Assembly (NCBI GenBank): GCA_023271485.1
Contig: JALPXT010000002.1
Coordinates: 1 to 30,882, forward strand
DNA from: Dehalococcoidia bacterium
GTDB lineage: Bacteria > Chloroflexota > Dehalococcoidia > SZUA-161 > SpSt-899
Direction: 5' to 3'
DNA: 30,882 nt
Below the pieces are notes generated by a model, which made no database searches, was not told where the DNA came from, and saw only the letters and a program-made list of their open reading frames with translations. The position numbers and the translations under genes were made by a program. This document shows positions 14,212-22,208 of this stretch, in pieces. Each line of letters starts with the position of its first letter. Position 1 is the stretch's first letter.

Positions 14212-14430
14212 ATGATTGAAGTTGATGCGCGAGGCTTCTCCTGCCCCATACCGGTGGTGAAAACCACTCAGGCCCTTGATGGGCATCCAGGTAAGCCGGT
14301 TATCGTACTCGTGGATAGCGAGGTTGCCAGGGAAAATGTATCTCGCCTCGCCCGGAGCAGGGGATATTCGGTTAAGGTAGAACAGGTTCTCGATGGGTAT
14401 AGGCTCCAGTTGGCCCCTGCGGGCAAGTAG
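14212..14430 (+). CDS. TusA/YedF-like sulfur (selenium) carrier
   Basis: A 72-residue protein beginning MIEVDARGFSCPIPVVKT, with the CPxP motif and the acceptor cysteine at residue 11. TusA-family proteins carry persulfide (or selenide) on that cysteine between a desulfurase and its client. In yedE-linked operons this protein corresponds to YedF. The ATG at 14212 is preceded by AAGGAGC and lies 14 nt after the yedE stop. The next gene encodes the likely sulfur or selenium donor enzyme. Confidence 0.88.
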   Translation: MIEVDARGFSCPIPVVKTTQALDGHPGKPVIVLVDSEVARENVSRLARSRGYSVKVEQVLDGYRLQLAPAGK

Positions 14431-14482
14431 GTTGAAGTTCTTGGTATGCGGGGGCGATGGTGTGCGGGGGCGGAGGTGCTCT

Positions 14483-15646
14483 ATGATCTACCTCGATAAC
14501 GCTGCTACCTCCTGGCCCAAGCCGGAGGCGGTCTATCAGGCGATGGACGGCTTCATGTGTCAGGTGGGCGCCAGTCCGGGCCGCTCCGGGCACCGGCTTT
14601 CCATCGAGGCTGGGCGCGTCGTTTATGAGACCAGGGAGTCGTTGGCCCGGCTCTTTAATATCGATGACCCGCTGCGCATTATCTTTACCAGCAACGCCAC
14701 CGAGGCACTAAATGTCGCGATAAACGGGGTCTTACGCCCTGGCGATCACGCTATCACCAGCAGCATGGAGCATAACTCGGTGATGCGCCCCCTTCGCGCC
14801 CTGCAGGAGAGGGGGGTTGAGCTAACCGTGGTCAGTTGCTCAAAGGAGGGTTTTCTCGATCCTGGCGGAATTGAAAAGGCGATCAAGCCAAACACGCGGC
14901 TCATTGTCCTGAATCATGCCTCCAATGTGGTAGGGACCCTACTTCCGGTGATCGAAGTAGGTGCAATTGCCCGCCGGCATGGGGTGCTCTTCTGCATCGA
15001 TGCCGCTCAAAGCGCCGGCGCCTATCCTCTGGACGTATCCTTTATGAAGGTCGATCTCCTGGCGTTCACCGGGCATAAATCTCTCTATGGCCCGCAGGGA
15101 ACCGGCGGGCTCTACATTCGCCAGGGTGTGGAGGATGTAGTTGAGCCCTTGATGCGTGGTGGCACCGGCAGTCGATCCGATTCCGAGCACCAGCCTGATT
15201 TTCTGCCGGACAAGTACGAAAGCGGTACGCCCAACACGGTGGGCCTGGCAGGGTTGGGGGCGGGGGTGCAGTTCGTCTTATCCCGTGGCGTAAATGCTCT
15301 ACGAGAAAAGGAGGAGAAGCTGATGTATCTCCTTATCGAGGGGCTTGGAGCGATTCCCGGGGTCACCCTCTACGGCAGCGGCGATGCGCGAGAACAGGTG
15401 GCAGTGCTTTCCTTCAATATCGCCGGGATAGCCTCTTCAGAGGTGGCAATGCGGCTCGAGGAGGAGTATGATATTCTGTGTCGGCCGGGGCTGCAATGCG
15501 CACCCATAGCACACAAGACATTGGGGACATTCCCCGGGGGAACAGTTCGGGTGAGTCCCGGTTACTTCACTACCGAGTACGAGGTAGACATCGTCCTCAG
15601 GGCAATCCGCAATATTGCCAGTATGGGTAAGGGCATTGGTCTCTAA
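14483..15646 (+). CDS. Cysteine desulfurase / selenocysteine lyase-like PLP enzyme
   Basis: A 387-residue class V aminotransferase-fold enzyme starting MIYLDNAATSWPKPEAV. PLP contacts are visible at TSNATEALN (69-77), D173 in CIDAAQSAG and the Schiff-base lysine K199 in FTGHKSLYGP. The cysteine of GLQCAPIAH (residue 339) is the probable persulfide/selenium acceptor. The opening and the GLxCAPxAH signature match the desulfurase subfamily found in selenium gene clusters. GGAGG precedes the ATG at 14483, inside a 16-bp imperfect tandem repeat (14445-14476). Probable role: releasing Se (or S) for SelD via the TusA-like carrier. Confidence 0.88.
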   Translation: MIYLDNAATSWPKPEAVYQAMDGFMCQVGASPGRSGHRLSIEAGRVVYETRESLARLFNIDDPLRIIFTSNATEALNVAINGVLRPGDHAITSSMEHNSVMRPLRALQERGVELTVVSCSKEGFLDPGGIEKAIKPNTRLIVLNHASNVVGTLLPVIEVGAIARRHGVLFCIDAAQSAGAYPLDVSFMKVDLLAFTGHKSLYGPQGTGGLYIRQGVEDVVEPLMRGGTGSRSDSEHQPDFLPDKYESGTPNTVGLAGLGAGVQFVLSRGVNALREKEEKLMYLLIEGLGAIPGVTLYGSGDAREQVAVLSFNIAGIASSEVAMRLEEEYDILCRPGLQCAPIAHKTLGTFPGGTVRVSPGYFTTEYEVDIVLRAIRNIASMGKGIGL

Positions 15647-15887
15647 GGATAGAGAAAACAATAAGTATGGGATCCGCTGCGTGGTACTCTTTCACTCGAT
15701 AAGCGGAGCGCTCCGTGCCGAGAAGCTGCTGAAGGCGGAAGGCGTGCCTCTGAAGATGATTCCCGTGCCGCGGCATCTGAGTTCGGACTGTGGCATCTGT
15801 ATTCGGTTCGAGCGGGCCGACGAGCTGAAGGTTGAGGGAATACTTGGCCGAAGCAAGTTGGAAATCCAGGGGATACATCAGATATAA
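15636..15887 (+). CDS. DUF3343 Se/S carrier-like protein
   Basis: A small protein with the DUF3343 pattern: VVLFHSISGALRAEKLLKAEG, then PVPRHLSSDCGICIRF, including the DCGIC cysteine pair. The family is annotated as a putative Se/S carrier and co-occurs with selD and yedE genes. The start is uncertain. The TTG at 15636, after GGGTAAGGG and overlapping the lyase stop, gives 83 residues; a GTG at 15681 would give a core-only protein. Its placement between the lyase and selD fits a selenium-transfer role, but no biochemical role is established. Confidence 0.72.
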   Translation: MVSKDRENNKYGIRCVVLFHSISGALRAEKLLKAEGVPLKMIPVPRHLSSDCGICIRFERADELKVEGILGRSKLEIQGIHQI

Positions 15888-15951
15888 GCGTGTAGGGGGT
15901 AGTAGGTAGCGTGTAGCCTCCCTACCCTCTACCCTCTATGCGCTACACGCT
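15887..15951. repeat. Hairpin with heptads between DUF3343 and selD
   Basis: AGCGTGTAG (15887-15895, repeated at 15908-15916) pairs with CTACACGCT (15943-15951). Inside, ACCCTCT units are arranged at 7-nt spacing (15924-15937). The arms span the intergenic leader of selD and could form a sizeable stem-loop. The remaining 15952-16019 shows nothing else. Confidence 0.55.
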
Positions 15952-16019
15952 ATAAACCCTGTGATCTCGGTGTGCTCTGTGGCTGAATAGGCGCTTATCG
16001 GCCTTTTGGAGAGAAAAAA

Positions 16020-17069
16020 ATGGACAAACCGAATCCTCGTCTAACCGAATCCGTCAGCGGCGCCGGCTGAGCCGCCAAGCTCAGTCCAGGGGACCTGGAC
16101 AAGGCGTTGCGTGGCCTGGAAATCCCCCACGATCCCAACTTGATTGTGGGATTCGATAGCTTTGATGATGCCGGCGTCTACCGGCTAACCGACGACTTGG
16201 CCATCATCCAGACCGTCGATTTCTTCACGCCCGTCGTCGATAATCCCTACGACTTCGGCCGCATCGCTGCCGCCAATGCCCTGGGCGATGTGTACGCCAT
16301 GGGCGGCAAGCCAGTCACGGCGATGAACCTCGTCTGTTTCCCCAGCAGGACGATGGACATAGCCATTTTGAGGGACATTCTGCGTGGAGGGATGGATAAG
16401 CTCCACGAGGCGGAGGTGACCCTGGTGGGAGGGCATAGCGTGGACGACCCCGAACTGAAGTACGGCCTCTCGGTCACCGGGGTAATCCATCCGTGCAAGA
16501 TCGTGCTCAATTCGGGGGCAGTGCCCGGCGATAGCTTGATACTCACCAAGCCGCTGGGGACGGGCATTATCAATACGGCAATTAAGGCGGACATGGCCGA
16601 TGAGAAGACGGTAGGCATGGTTACCGAGCAGATGGCTACTTTGAATAGGCGAGCCTCTCAGTTGATGCAGGAGGTGGGAGTCCACGCCTGCACCGACGTA
16701 ACCGGCTTCGGGCTTTTGGGCCATGCCTGCGAGATGATTCAGAATAACTCCATCGGAATAGCGATCTATTGCTCTGCGGTTCCCATCTTTGCCGGGTCCA
16801 TCGAATTCGCCCGAATGGGAGTTGTGCCCGGTGGGGCATTTCGCAATAAGGCCTTTCGCGCTGCCATGGTGGAATTTGCCGCTGGTGTCCCTCAGTGGGC
16901 ACCGGACATTCTCTTCGATCCCCAGACCTCGGGAGGGCTGCTGATTTCCGTTCCGCAGGAGAAGGCGAAAGTGTTGCTTGAGCAGTTGCACTATACCGGC
17001 CACAGAGAGGCAGCCATCATTGGGGAAATAGTGGTGGAGCCGAAGGGAAAGATAAGCGTCGTGGAATAA
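16020..17069 (+). CDS. selD: Selenide, water dikinase (selenophosphate synthetase), Sec-containing
   Basis: Makes selenophosphate from selenide and ATP. Translation from the ATG at 16020 reads TESVSGAG, then an in-frame TGA (codon 17, 16068-16070), then AAKLSPGDL and a full-length SelD: VGFDSFDDAGVYRL, DFFTPVVDNPYDFGRIAAANALGDVYAMGG, TLVGGHSVDDPELKYG, and DVTGFGLLGHACEM. Codon 17 and Lys20 align with the catalytic Cys17/Lys20 of E. coli SelD, so the TGA most likely encodes selenocysteine. A compact hairpin at SECIS distance follows. The total is 349 residues, the normal size; a gene caller ignoring UGA would start falsely at 16107. It is the last gene of the selenium operon. Confidence 0.93.
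16084..16100 (+). promoter_or_regulatory. Bacterial SECIS-like hairpin in selD
   Basis: GTCCAGG (16084-16090) and CCTGGAC (16094-16100) form a perfect 7-bp stem with loop GGA. The loop starts 21 nt after the UGA, within the usual bSECIS window, and has G at the first loop positions as SelB binding prefers. It is coding at the same time. Confidence 0.75.
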
Positions 17070-17078
17070 GGTGAGCCG

Positions 17079-17094
17079 GGCTAATCAGCTAGCC
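17079..17094. terminator. Small palindrome between convergent selD and RACE genes
   Basis: GGCTA (17079-17083) and TAGCC (17090-17094) form a short stem in the 19-nt gap between the converging stops and overlap the RACE stop. It is weak and has no T-run, so it is at best a minor terminator. Confidence 0.25.
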
Positions 17095-19464
17095 ATATTT
17101 GGCCGCTTTTCCGATTTGTGCCAGTCTCTCGCGGTAGGCGCCGGCAATTTCATGGCGGCGCAACACCCCCACCAGGCGGCCCCTGTCATCCCGGTCGACA
17201 ACGGGGATGCGACCATAATCCCCCGGGATCGTGCTTAACACCTCATATAGGGTGTGATCGGGATGAACCACGAAGGGTTCCTTAGTAGCCACATCGCCAA
17301 CGGGAAGGTGAGCGTTCCCGCTGAGCAGGGGTTCTTCCAGGTCGACTACGGTAACCACCCCGTATAGGAGGCCATTCTCGTCCAGAACCGGGAAGCCATG
17401 GCGTCCCGTACTGCGCAGCAGGCTGCTGACCTTTTCCACCGACATGGTGGAAGACACAGTGGGAAAGTCAGGGGTCATTACCTCGTCAACCCTGATTCCT
17501 CTCATCACATTCGCCACGTCCTCACGGTGAACGTCCAGTGGCTCCTCTCTAGGGAAATCCATCTGCTGGATAAAATACTCATTGAAGTTGAGATGCGAGG
17601 ACAGCTCAACGTGTTCAACGAAGCCGACAAGCTCGTTGGCCATCCGCCAGTAGTCCCTGGACAGAAGGGCCATGGAAGCCCCCGTGGTGGCGGCATTGCC
17701 TAATGAGGTGATAATCTTCAGGTCGAGCGTGGGAATAAGGCCGATGCGCATAGCGCTGTATGGGCTGGCATAATTCCCCAGCGCGCCGGCGAGGTGCACC
17801 CGCTGAATATCCTCAGTGGCGATGCCCAGTTCATCCATTAGTGTCTTTATCCCGGCGGCGATAGCCGCCTTAGCGAGCTGAAGTTCGCGAACGTCCTTTT
17901 GAGTGAGATAGATTGGCTTGCCGTCGTAGCTCTCCTCCGGCGAGGCGACGAGAAAGTTATATACCCCCGACCTCTCGACTATTCTTGAACTCAAACCTTC
18001 TGCGGTTCTTCCGCGAGGAGGGCGAATCAAGCCCTCATGATCCATGAGGTCATAGTGCAGGAGTGCGGTGACCAGATCAACCAGTCCGCTTCCGCAAATC
18101 CCTTTGGGTTTGATGTTGCCGATGATCTGGTAACCCAGGCGGCCTGCTTCGAAAGCGACGCCCTCGATGGCGCCGGCCTTAGCGATCATCCCGCGGGAGA
18201 TCGTTGTCCCTTCCAGGGCGGGGCCGGCGGCGGCCGAGCACGTCAGCAATCTGCTGGCATTCCCGAGAAATATCTCCCCATTGGTACCCAGGTCCAATCC
18301 CAGTATAATCTCATTACCCTGTTCCGCTACCCCGGAAGCCAGCATGACGCTGATAAGATCACCACCAATATAGCCGGATTTTACCGGCATCATATAAAGC
18401 AGGGCCTCCGGATGTAATCGCAGGCCCACATCCGTCGCTTTTACAGTCAGTCCATCGGTCAAAACGGGAGCGAAGGGCGCTTCGGCGATCCCCAGCGGAT
18501 TCAATCTCAGAAAAAGGTGCTGCATGGTAGTGTTCCCCGCGGCAACCGCCACGAAGATGTCATTTGGATCCAGCCCACCTACTTGCAGAAGCCGCTTGAT
18601 GATGAGGTTCATATCCCTTACCAGCAGGTCGTGCAGGTAGTTGAGGCCATTCGAATGCTCTTTCACAAACTGAAGGCGACTGATCACATTTGAGCCATAT
18701 TTCATTTGACCGTTGAGACGGGAAATGACGGCAATTTCGCTTCCGTCGGTCAAACTGATGAGCTTGCCGACAAGGGTGCTGGTGCCTAGATCGAAGACCA
18801 ATCCGTACCGCCGGCCCACCTCTGCCCAGTTCTGCCAGGCCATCAAGCAATTCTCATGGAGCACCGCTGCCCCCCGTGACTGGGTTTCCTGCAACATTTG
18901 AGGTAACGTGCGCAGACAGTGCAGCGATGCCTTCATGTCTTCATAATCCGGACCCATGGCTAGTTTGATCCGGTCGAGATCGGAAAACCCCTCATGCCGA
19001 TGGCTGGAAAGCAATGTGACGGGCCGCTGATCCACCAGGGGATTCAAATGAAAAAGCGGCCGATGACCGGTCTTCAGAATCTGGACATATTCCAGACCGG
19101 GATCGGATTCTCCGAGGTAGACCACCGTATCCTCGTTGACCTCGGTGCGGCAAGCAAGGTGAATGCCCCCTTTGAGTTCGTCCTCATCGAGGAGCTCCAC
19201 CGATTCTTGTGACGGAGGACCTGTGGACGAGAGGATTCTCACTTTGCACTTGCCACATTTTCCCAGTCCGCCGCAGTCTCCCTCCAACTCCACGTCCTCA
19301 TTTTGCAGCGCCTCCCAGACGGTTTGTCCCCGGTTCACCTCCAGCCAGAGGTCGTCAGGTAAGACGTTCAACCAGACGTGCCTCGTTTTAGGTTTTTTAA
19401 ATCGAGAGAGGATCCTATCGACTGTTTTCGCTTTTCGGACTTTTGGTTGGGGGGCTTTTTTCAT
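17089..19464 (-). CDS. RACE-type corrinoid activation protein (2Fe-2S + ASKHA) fused to two CBS domains
   Basis: A 791-residue protein. An N-terminal [2Fe-2S] ferredoxin carries Cys64, 70, 73 and 105 (CGGLGKCGKC...LACR). The middle and ASKHA-ATPase parts contain FDLGTSTLVGKLI, AAGNTTMQH, LDLGTNGEIFLG, CSAAAGPALEG, GNIKPKGICGSGLVD and HLAGALGNY. This is the DUF4445/RACE family (RamA-like), which uses ATP to re-reduce Co(II) corrinoid proteins to active Co(I). The last 125 or so residues add two CBS motifs (VDEVMTPDFPTVSS..., VGDVATKEPFVVHPD...), which usually bind adenosine nucleotides. I know of no common RACE-CBS architecture. The leader of about 60 nt contains a heptad run. DUF1638 lies directly upstream. 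Confidence 0.87.
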   Translation of the reverse strand: MKKAPQPKVRKAKTVDRILSRFKKPKTRHVWLNVLPDDLWLEVNRGQTVWEALQNEDVELEGDCGGLGKCGKCKVRILSSTGPPSQESVELLDEDELKGGIHLACRTEVNEDTVVYLGESDPGLEYVQILKTGHRPLFHLNPLVDQRPVTLLSSHRHEGFSDLDRIKLAMGPDYEDMKASLHCLRTLPQMLQETQSRGAAVLHENCLMAWQNWAEVGRRYGLVFDLGTSTLVGKLISLTDGSEIAVISRLNGQMKYGSNVISRLQFVKEHSNGLNYLHDLLVRDMNLIIKRLLQVGGLDPNDIFVAVAAGNTTMQHLFLRLNPLGIAEAPFAPVLTDGLTVKATDVGLRLHPEALLYMMPVKSGYIGGDLISVMLASGVAEQGNEIILGLDLGTNGEIFLGNASRLLTCSAAAGPALEGTTISRGMIAKAGAIEGVAFEAGRLGYQIIGNIKPKGICGSGLVDLVTALLHYDLMDHEGLIRPPRGRTAEGLSSRIVERSGVYNFLVASPEESYDGKPIYLTQKDVRELQLAKAAIAAGIKTLMDELGIATEDIQRVHLAGALGNYASPYSAMRIGLIPTLDLKIITSLGNAATTGASMALLSRDYWRMANELVGFVEHVELSSHLNFNEYFIQQMDFPREEPLDVHREDVANVMRGIRVDEVMTPDFPTVSSTMSVEKVSSLLRSTGRHGFPVLDENGLLYGVVTVVDLEEPLLSGNAHLPVGDVATKEPFVVHPDHTLYEVLSTIPGDYGRIPVVDRDDRGRLVGVLRRHEIAGAYRERLAQIGKAAKYG

Positions 19465-19474
19465 CGTAAGCTCT

Positions 19475-19509
19475 CAGTCCTCAGATTTCAGCAATCAGCC
19501 AGCAGTCAG
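19475..19509. repeat. CAG-phased heptads upstream of the RACE-CBS gene
   Basis: Five 7-nt units each starting CAG (CAGTCCT, CAGATTT, CAGCAAT, CAGCCAG, CAGTCAG) fill most of the gap between the DUF1638 stop and the RACE-CBS start codon. Confidence 0.6.
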
Positions 19510-19522
19510 TGGAGGGGTGGGA

Positions 19523-20146
19523 CTACCGACTACTAACCAACCTGACGAGCTCTCTTCCCAGATGGGAGTAATCTGCATCTCGAATCTCCAGAGATAAGTG
19601 CAAGAGTTCAGCCAGTTCCCTGGCCTTGCTGACGAGATCTGGATCTGATGGCTGCCGGACGTAGAGCACTCTCCGGTAGTGTTCGAAGCAGCATTTTAGC
19701 ATTTCCTCGTCGTGGAGTTCCAGTGGCTCGATGCAATACTCTTCGAAGTTGAGAATCAGGTCTCTCTCCAGAAAATAGGTCCCCGCTGTCTCGTTCATGA
19801 TGCCCTCGAATCGTTCGCTCCCGAGGAGCATTTCGTAGCAGTGATTCCCGGAGACCCTGGAGATTCCGTTCTGTTTACAAAAATCGTCGATGTCAGGAAA
19901 ACATTCCCCGTAAAGGCATATAATACGTTCCTTCCGCTCTTTGGCATTCAATATCTCCTGGAGCAGGTGTCTCTTGAGCCTTTGCGGTCTCATGTGCAGA
20001 TTCGATAGCAGGAAGTTGAGACGCAAATGACGGTACTTGCTCTCCAGCCGGAGGTGCTCCAGTGCCGGCTGGAAAACCCCGCAAGCGATGATGCAGGTTG
20101 GTGGAAGACCACTTCCTTCCTTAATCTTGCTGAGATCGTTCTCGAT
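19523..20146 (-). CDS. DUF1638 family protein with probable non-canonical start
   Basis: The frame gives a coherent DUF1638 protein: TCIIACGVFQPALEHL, then NFLLSNLHMRPQRL, ICLYGECFPDIDDFC, RVSGNHCYEMLLG, and a C-terminal half with LEEYC-like and RQPSDPD segments. Members occur beside methyl-corrinoid genes; function is unknown. No ATG, GTG or TTG precedes the conserved CIIACGVF. The best-placed codon is ATC at 20144-20146, 4 nt after AGAGGAGGT and 15 nt after the permease stop, giving 207 residues. A TTG at 20026 would delete the conserved N-terminus. Either ATC is used with translational coupling, or a start-codon mutation or base error exists. Confidence 0.72.
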   Translation of the reverse strand: MENDLSKIKEGSGLPPTCIIACGVFQPALEHLRLESKYRHLRLNFLLSNLHMRPQRLKRHLLQEILNAKERKERIICLYGECFPDIDDFCKQNGISRVSGNHCYEMLLGSERFEGIMNETAGTYFLERDLILNFEEYCIEPLELHDEEMLKCCFEHYRRVLYVRQPSDPDLVSKARELAELLHLSLEIRDADYSHLGRELVRLVSSR

Positions 20147-20161
20147 ACGACCTCCTCTGAA

Positions 20162-20962
20162 CTACAGAATCATATCTTTTCTATTATAAGACAGATATGC
20201 CCCGCCGATGCAAACGCTGGTAATCGCCAGCATAAGGATCAGATAGCCGGGGTTTATTGTTTCATAATAAACAATATCAACGGAATCTGCATAGTGAAAC
20301 GGGGTAAAGTGTTCCAGGAACTTGAACCTATCAGCAGCGCCGGCAATTTTGTTGAAAAAGAATGTTACCAGGACTATGCTCAAGCATATTGCCGTGAGCG
20401 ATTTGCCTTTCTTGATAATTGCAGCGGCGAGGAAACCCACTGAAGCAAAAGTAATCTGAGCCAGGAAAGGCGCGACCAGCAGGAATAAGAAAACCGTCCT
20501 GTTGTATTCATGGCCGGCGGCAAATATTCGAAATGATATGAACGCCGTAATGCTAATCAGAACATTTAATACGGCAATGTTGGTAAACCATACCAGCAAT
20601 TTCCCGGTAATGATGCTGCTCCGGACAAGTGGTTTGGCCAGCAAGAATTCAATAGTCTTATCTTTCTCTTCTTTGGCCAGAATCCCCGAAGAAAGCAGGA
20701 TTGCATATATGCTGCCCAGCAAAATGACTGTTATATACGAATCCATAGCGTAGAAACCAAGTATGGTAGTCATATCTACCCTGTCAAGCCCAAACGCAAG
20801 CAGCAGTGGTTCAGGGAAGAGGTCTTTCGCCACATCCCATAGCGCTACTACTTCCAGAAACATGGACGTATAAAGCAGGAGTAACCCAGCGATAATAGCT
20901 GCCCAAACCAATAAACTTGTTCTGTTTTTTCGCAGTTCCCTCAAGTAAAGGTTCACTTTCAC
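20162..20962 (-). CDS. ABC-2 type transporter permease
   Basis: A 266-residue membrane protein with about six transmembrane segments, for example LLVWAAIIAGLLLLYTSMF, LGSIYAILLSSGILAKEEKD, VLISITAFISF and YLILMLAITSVCIGGAYL. LLSSGILAKEEKDKTIEFLLAKPL is the typical cytosolic loop of ABC-2 exporters. It follows the ATPase gene by 41 nt on the same strand, and together they form an exporter of unknown substrate. The DNA is clearly AT-richer than the flanking genes, suggesting acquisition from a low-GC bacterium. Its stop lies in the same frame as, and 15 nt before, the DUF1638 start. Confidence 0.87.
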   Translation of the reverse strand: MKVNLYLRELRKNRTSLLVWAAIIAGLLLLYTSMFLEVVALWDVAKDLFPEPLLLAFGLDRVDMTTILGFYAMDSYITVILLGSIYAILLSSGILAKEEKDKTIEFLLAKPLVRSSIITGKLLVWFTNIAVLNVLISITAFISFRIFAAGHEYNRTVFLFLLVAPFLAQITFASVGFLAAAIIKKGKSLTAICLSIVLVTFFFNKIAGAADRFKFLEHFTPFHYADSVDIVYYETINPGYLILMLAITSVCIGGAYLSYNRKDMIL

Positions 20963-21003
20963 ATCCCCTTTCTCGGCAAAACTCAGCTACTGTCTGCTCA
21001 CCA

Positions 21004-21882
21004 TCACCTGTGATAATAATGCATAAATATCTCCTCTAACGAGGGTTCTTCTATCCAAAGATTCTTCAGGTTTATTTCGCTCAATCTTGCCAGCAAGAGA
21101 TTAATATCGCCATTATACAATAATTTCACAATCTTATCGCTGGTTTCCTTTTGAATTATTCCGGGCAGATCGAAATCAATCCCCTCATTCCCGTCGAATT
21201 CAATTCTGATGTTCTTAAATGTATCTTCCACCAGGTTATCAATATTCTCAACCTTGACTATAGTTCCATCTTTGATGATAGCCACCCTGTCACATATTTT
21301 TTGCACTTCAGTTAAGATATGTGAAGAAAAGAAAACCGTAGCCCCCTTATCCTGTTCTTCCTTCAGAATTTCAAAAAACACCTTCTGCACCAGCGGATCG
21401 AGCCCGCCGGTCGGTTCATCGAGTATCAGCAATTCAGGATTATGAATAAGCGCCTGGATAATGGCAAGTTTTTTCCTGGTTCCATGGGAGAGGGACTCAA
21501 CTTTCTTCTTGTCTAAATCAAGCTCCAACCGATCAGACAAATCGGCTATCTTCTCCGGATAGCTGCGATCATAAAATCTGGAAGAATATTGCAGCATCTC
21601 GCTCGCTGTTAAATCACTATAATAATCTACTTCAGAAGGGACATAACCTACCTGACGTCTAATTTCCTTTGTGTGTTTGATAATATCTTTTCCAAGAATC
21701 TTTGCACTCCCGCTTGTCGGGAAAATAAAGTTCAATAATAATCTAATGGTGGTTGATTTCCCGGCCCCATTTGGGCCAATAAACCCAAGTATTTCGCCCT
21801 TTTTCACTTCCAAATTCAGATCAATTATTCCCCTTGATTTTCCATAATACTTGGTAAGATTATTGATTTCAATTATATTCAT
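21004..21882 (-). CDS. ABC transporter ATP-binding protein
   Basis: A 292-residue ABC-2-type ATPase: Walker A GPNGAGKST (residues 36-44), Q-loop in RRQVGYVPSE, signature LSHGTRKK (a variant of LSGGQ common in drug/lipid exporter ATPases), Walker B LLILDEPTGGLDP and the H-loop FFSSHILTEV. A C-terminal extension of about 70 residues is typical of this group. GGAGGTG precedes the ATG. It is the first gene of a leftward AT-rich pair with the permease, and probably of a transcript continuing into DUF1638 and RACE-CBS. The substrate is not predictable. Confidence 0.93.
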   Translation of the reverse strand: MNIIEINNLTKYYGKSRGIIDLNLEVKKGEILGFIGPNGAGKSTTIRLLLNFIFPTSGSAKILGKDIIKHTKEIRRQVGYVPSEVDYYSDLTASEMLQYSSRFYDRSYPEKIADLSDRLELDLDKKKVESLSHGTRKKLAIIQALIHNPELLILDEPTGGLDPLVQKVFFEILKEEQDKGATVFFSSHILTEVQKICDRVAIIKDGTIVKVENIDNLVEDTFKNIRIEFDGNEGIDFDLPGIIQKETSDKIVKLLYNGDINLLLARLSEINLKNLWIEEPSLEEIFMHYYHR

Positions 21883-22009
21883 CGGGTGAACACCTCCGCC
21901 TTGATTTTAGCACAGACAATTCACCGGTCACCATCACGAATTAAATCATCCAAAACGTAACTGAAAGGTTTTATGCTAAATCATAAAAACAACCCAAATC
22001 AGTTGACGC

Positions 22010-22067
22010 GGAGTGAGCATCCTCAGATGCGAACAACCCACCGTCGGCATCTGAGGATGCCGACTCC
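22010..22067. repeat. Strong 21-bp hairpin beyond tRNA-Leu
   Basis: GCATCCTCAGATGC (22017-22030) and GCATCTGAGGATGC (22047-22060) are perfect 14-bp arms. They are extended by GGAGT (22010-22014) with ACTCC (22063-22067) across a 2x2 internal loop. It lies just downstream of the leftward tRNA-Leu; a T-rich stretch follows about 15 nt later on that strand, so it may terminate the tRNA transcript. The rest of 21883-22088 shows no gene. Confidence 0.7.
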
Positions 22068-22088
22068 TCCCGAATATAGTGCCGGGTC

Positions 22089-22170
22089 TGGGGAAGGGGG
22101 GACTCGAACCCCCACGCCTTGCGGCACATGATCCTAAGTCATGCTCGTCTGCCAATTCCGACACTTCCCC
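22089..22170 (-). tRNA. tRNA-Leu(UAG)
   Basis: The minus strand gives acceptor GGGGAAG/CTTCCCC, D-arm with GGCAGACG, anticodon loop with TAG, a long variable arm (class II) and T-loop GGTTCGAGTCC, with discriminator A. CCA is not encoded, unlike the tRNA-Ser in this window. Confidence 0.93.
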
Positions 22171-22208
22171 GTAAAGTTACGCTAGATACAAACTCTCCTT
22201 CCGAAAAA

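Noticed and set aside
16107..17069. selD starting at 16107 as a shorter, complete gene
   Set aside because: This start would omit the catalytic Sec17/Lys20 region; the upstream frame from 16020 is coherent except for the UGA.
22089..22170. tRNA-Leu as the attachment site of an island containing the AT-rich ABC genes
   Set aside because: I found no duplicated tRNA 3' end nearby, and the integrase remnant lies on the tRNA's 5' side, which does not fit the usual arrangement.
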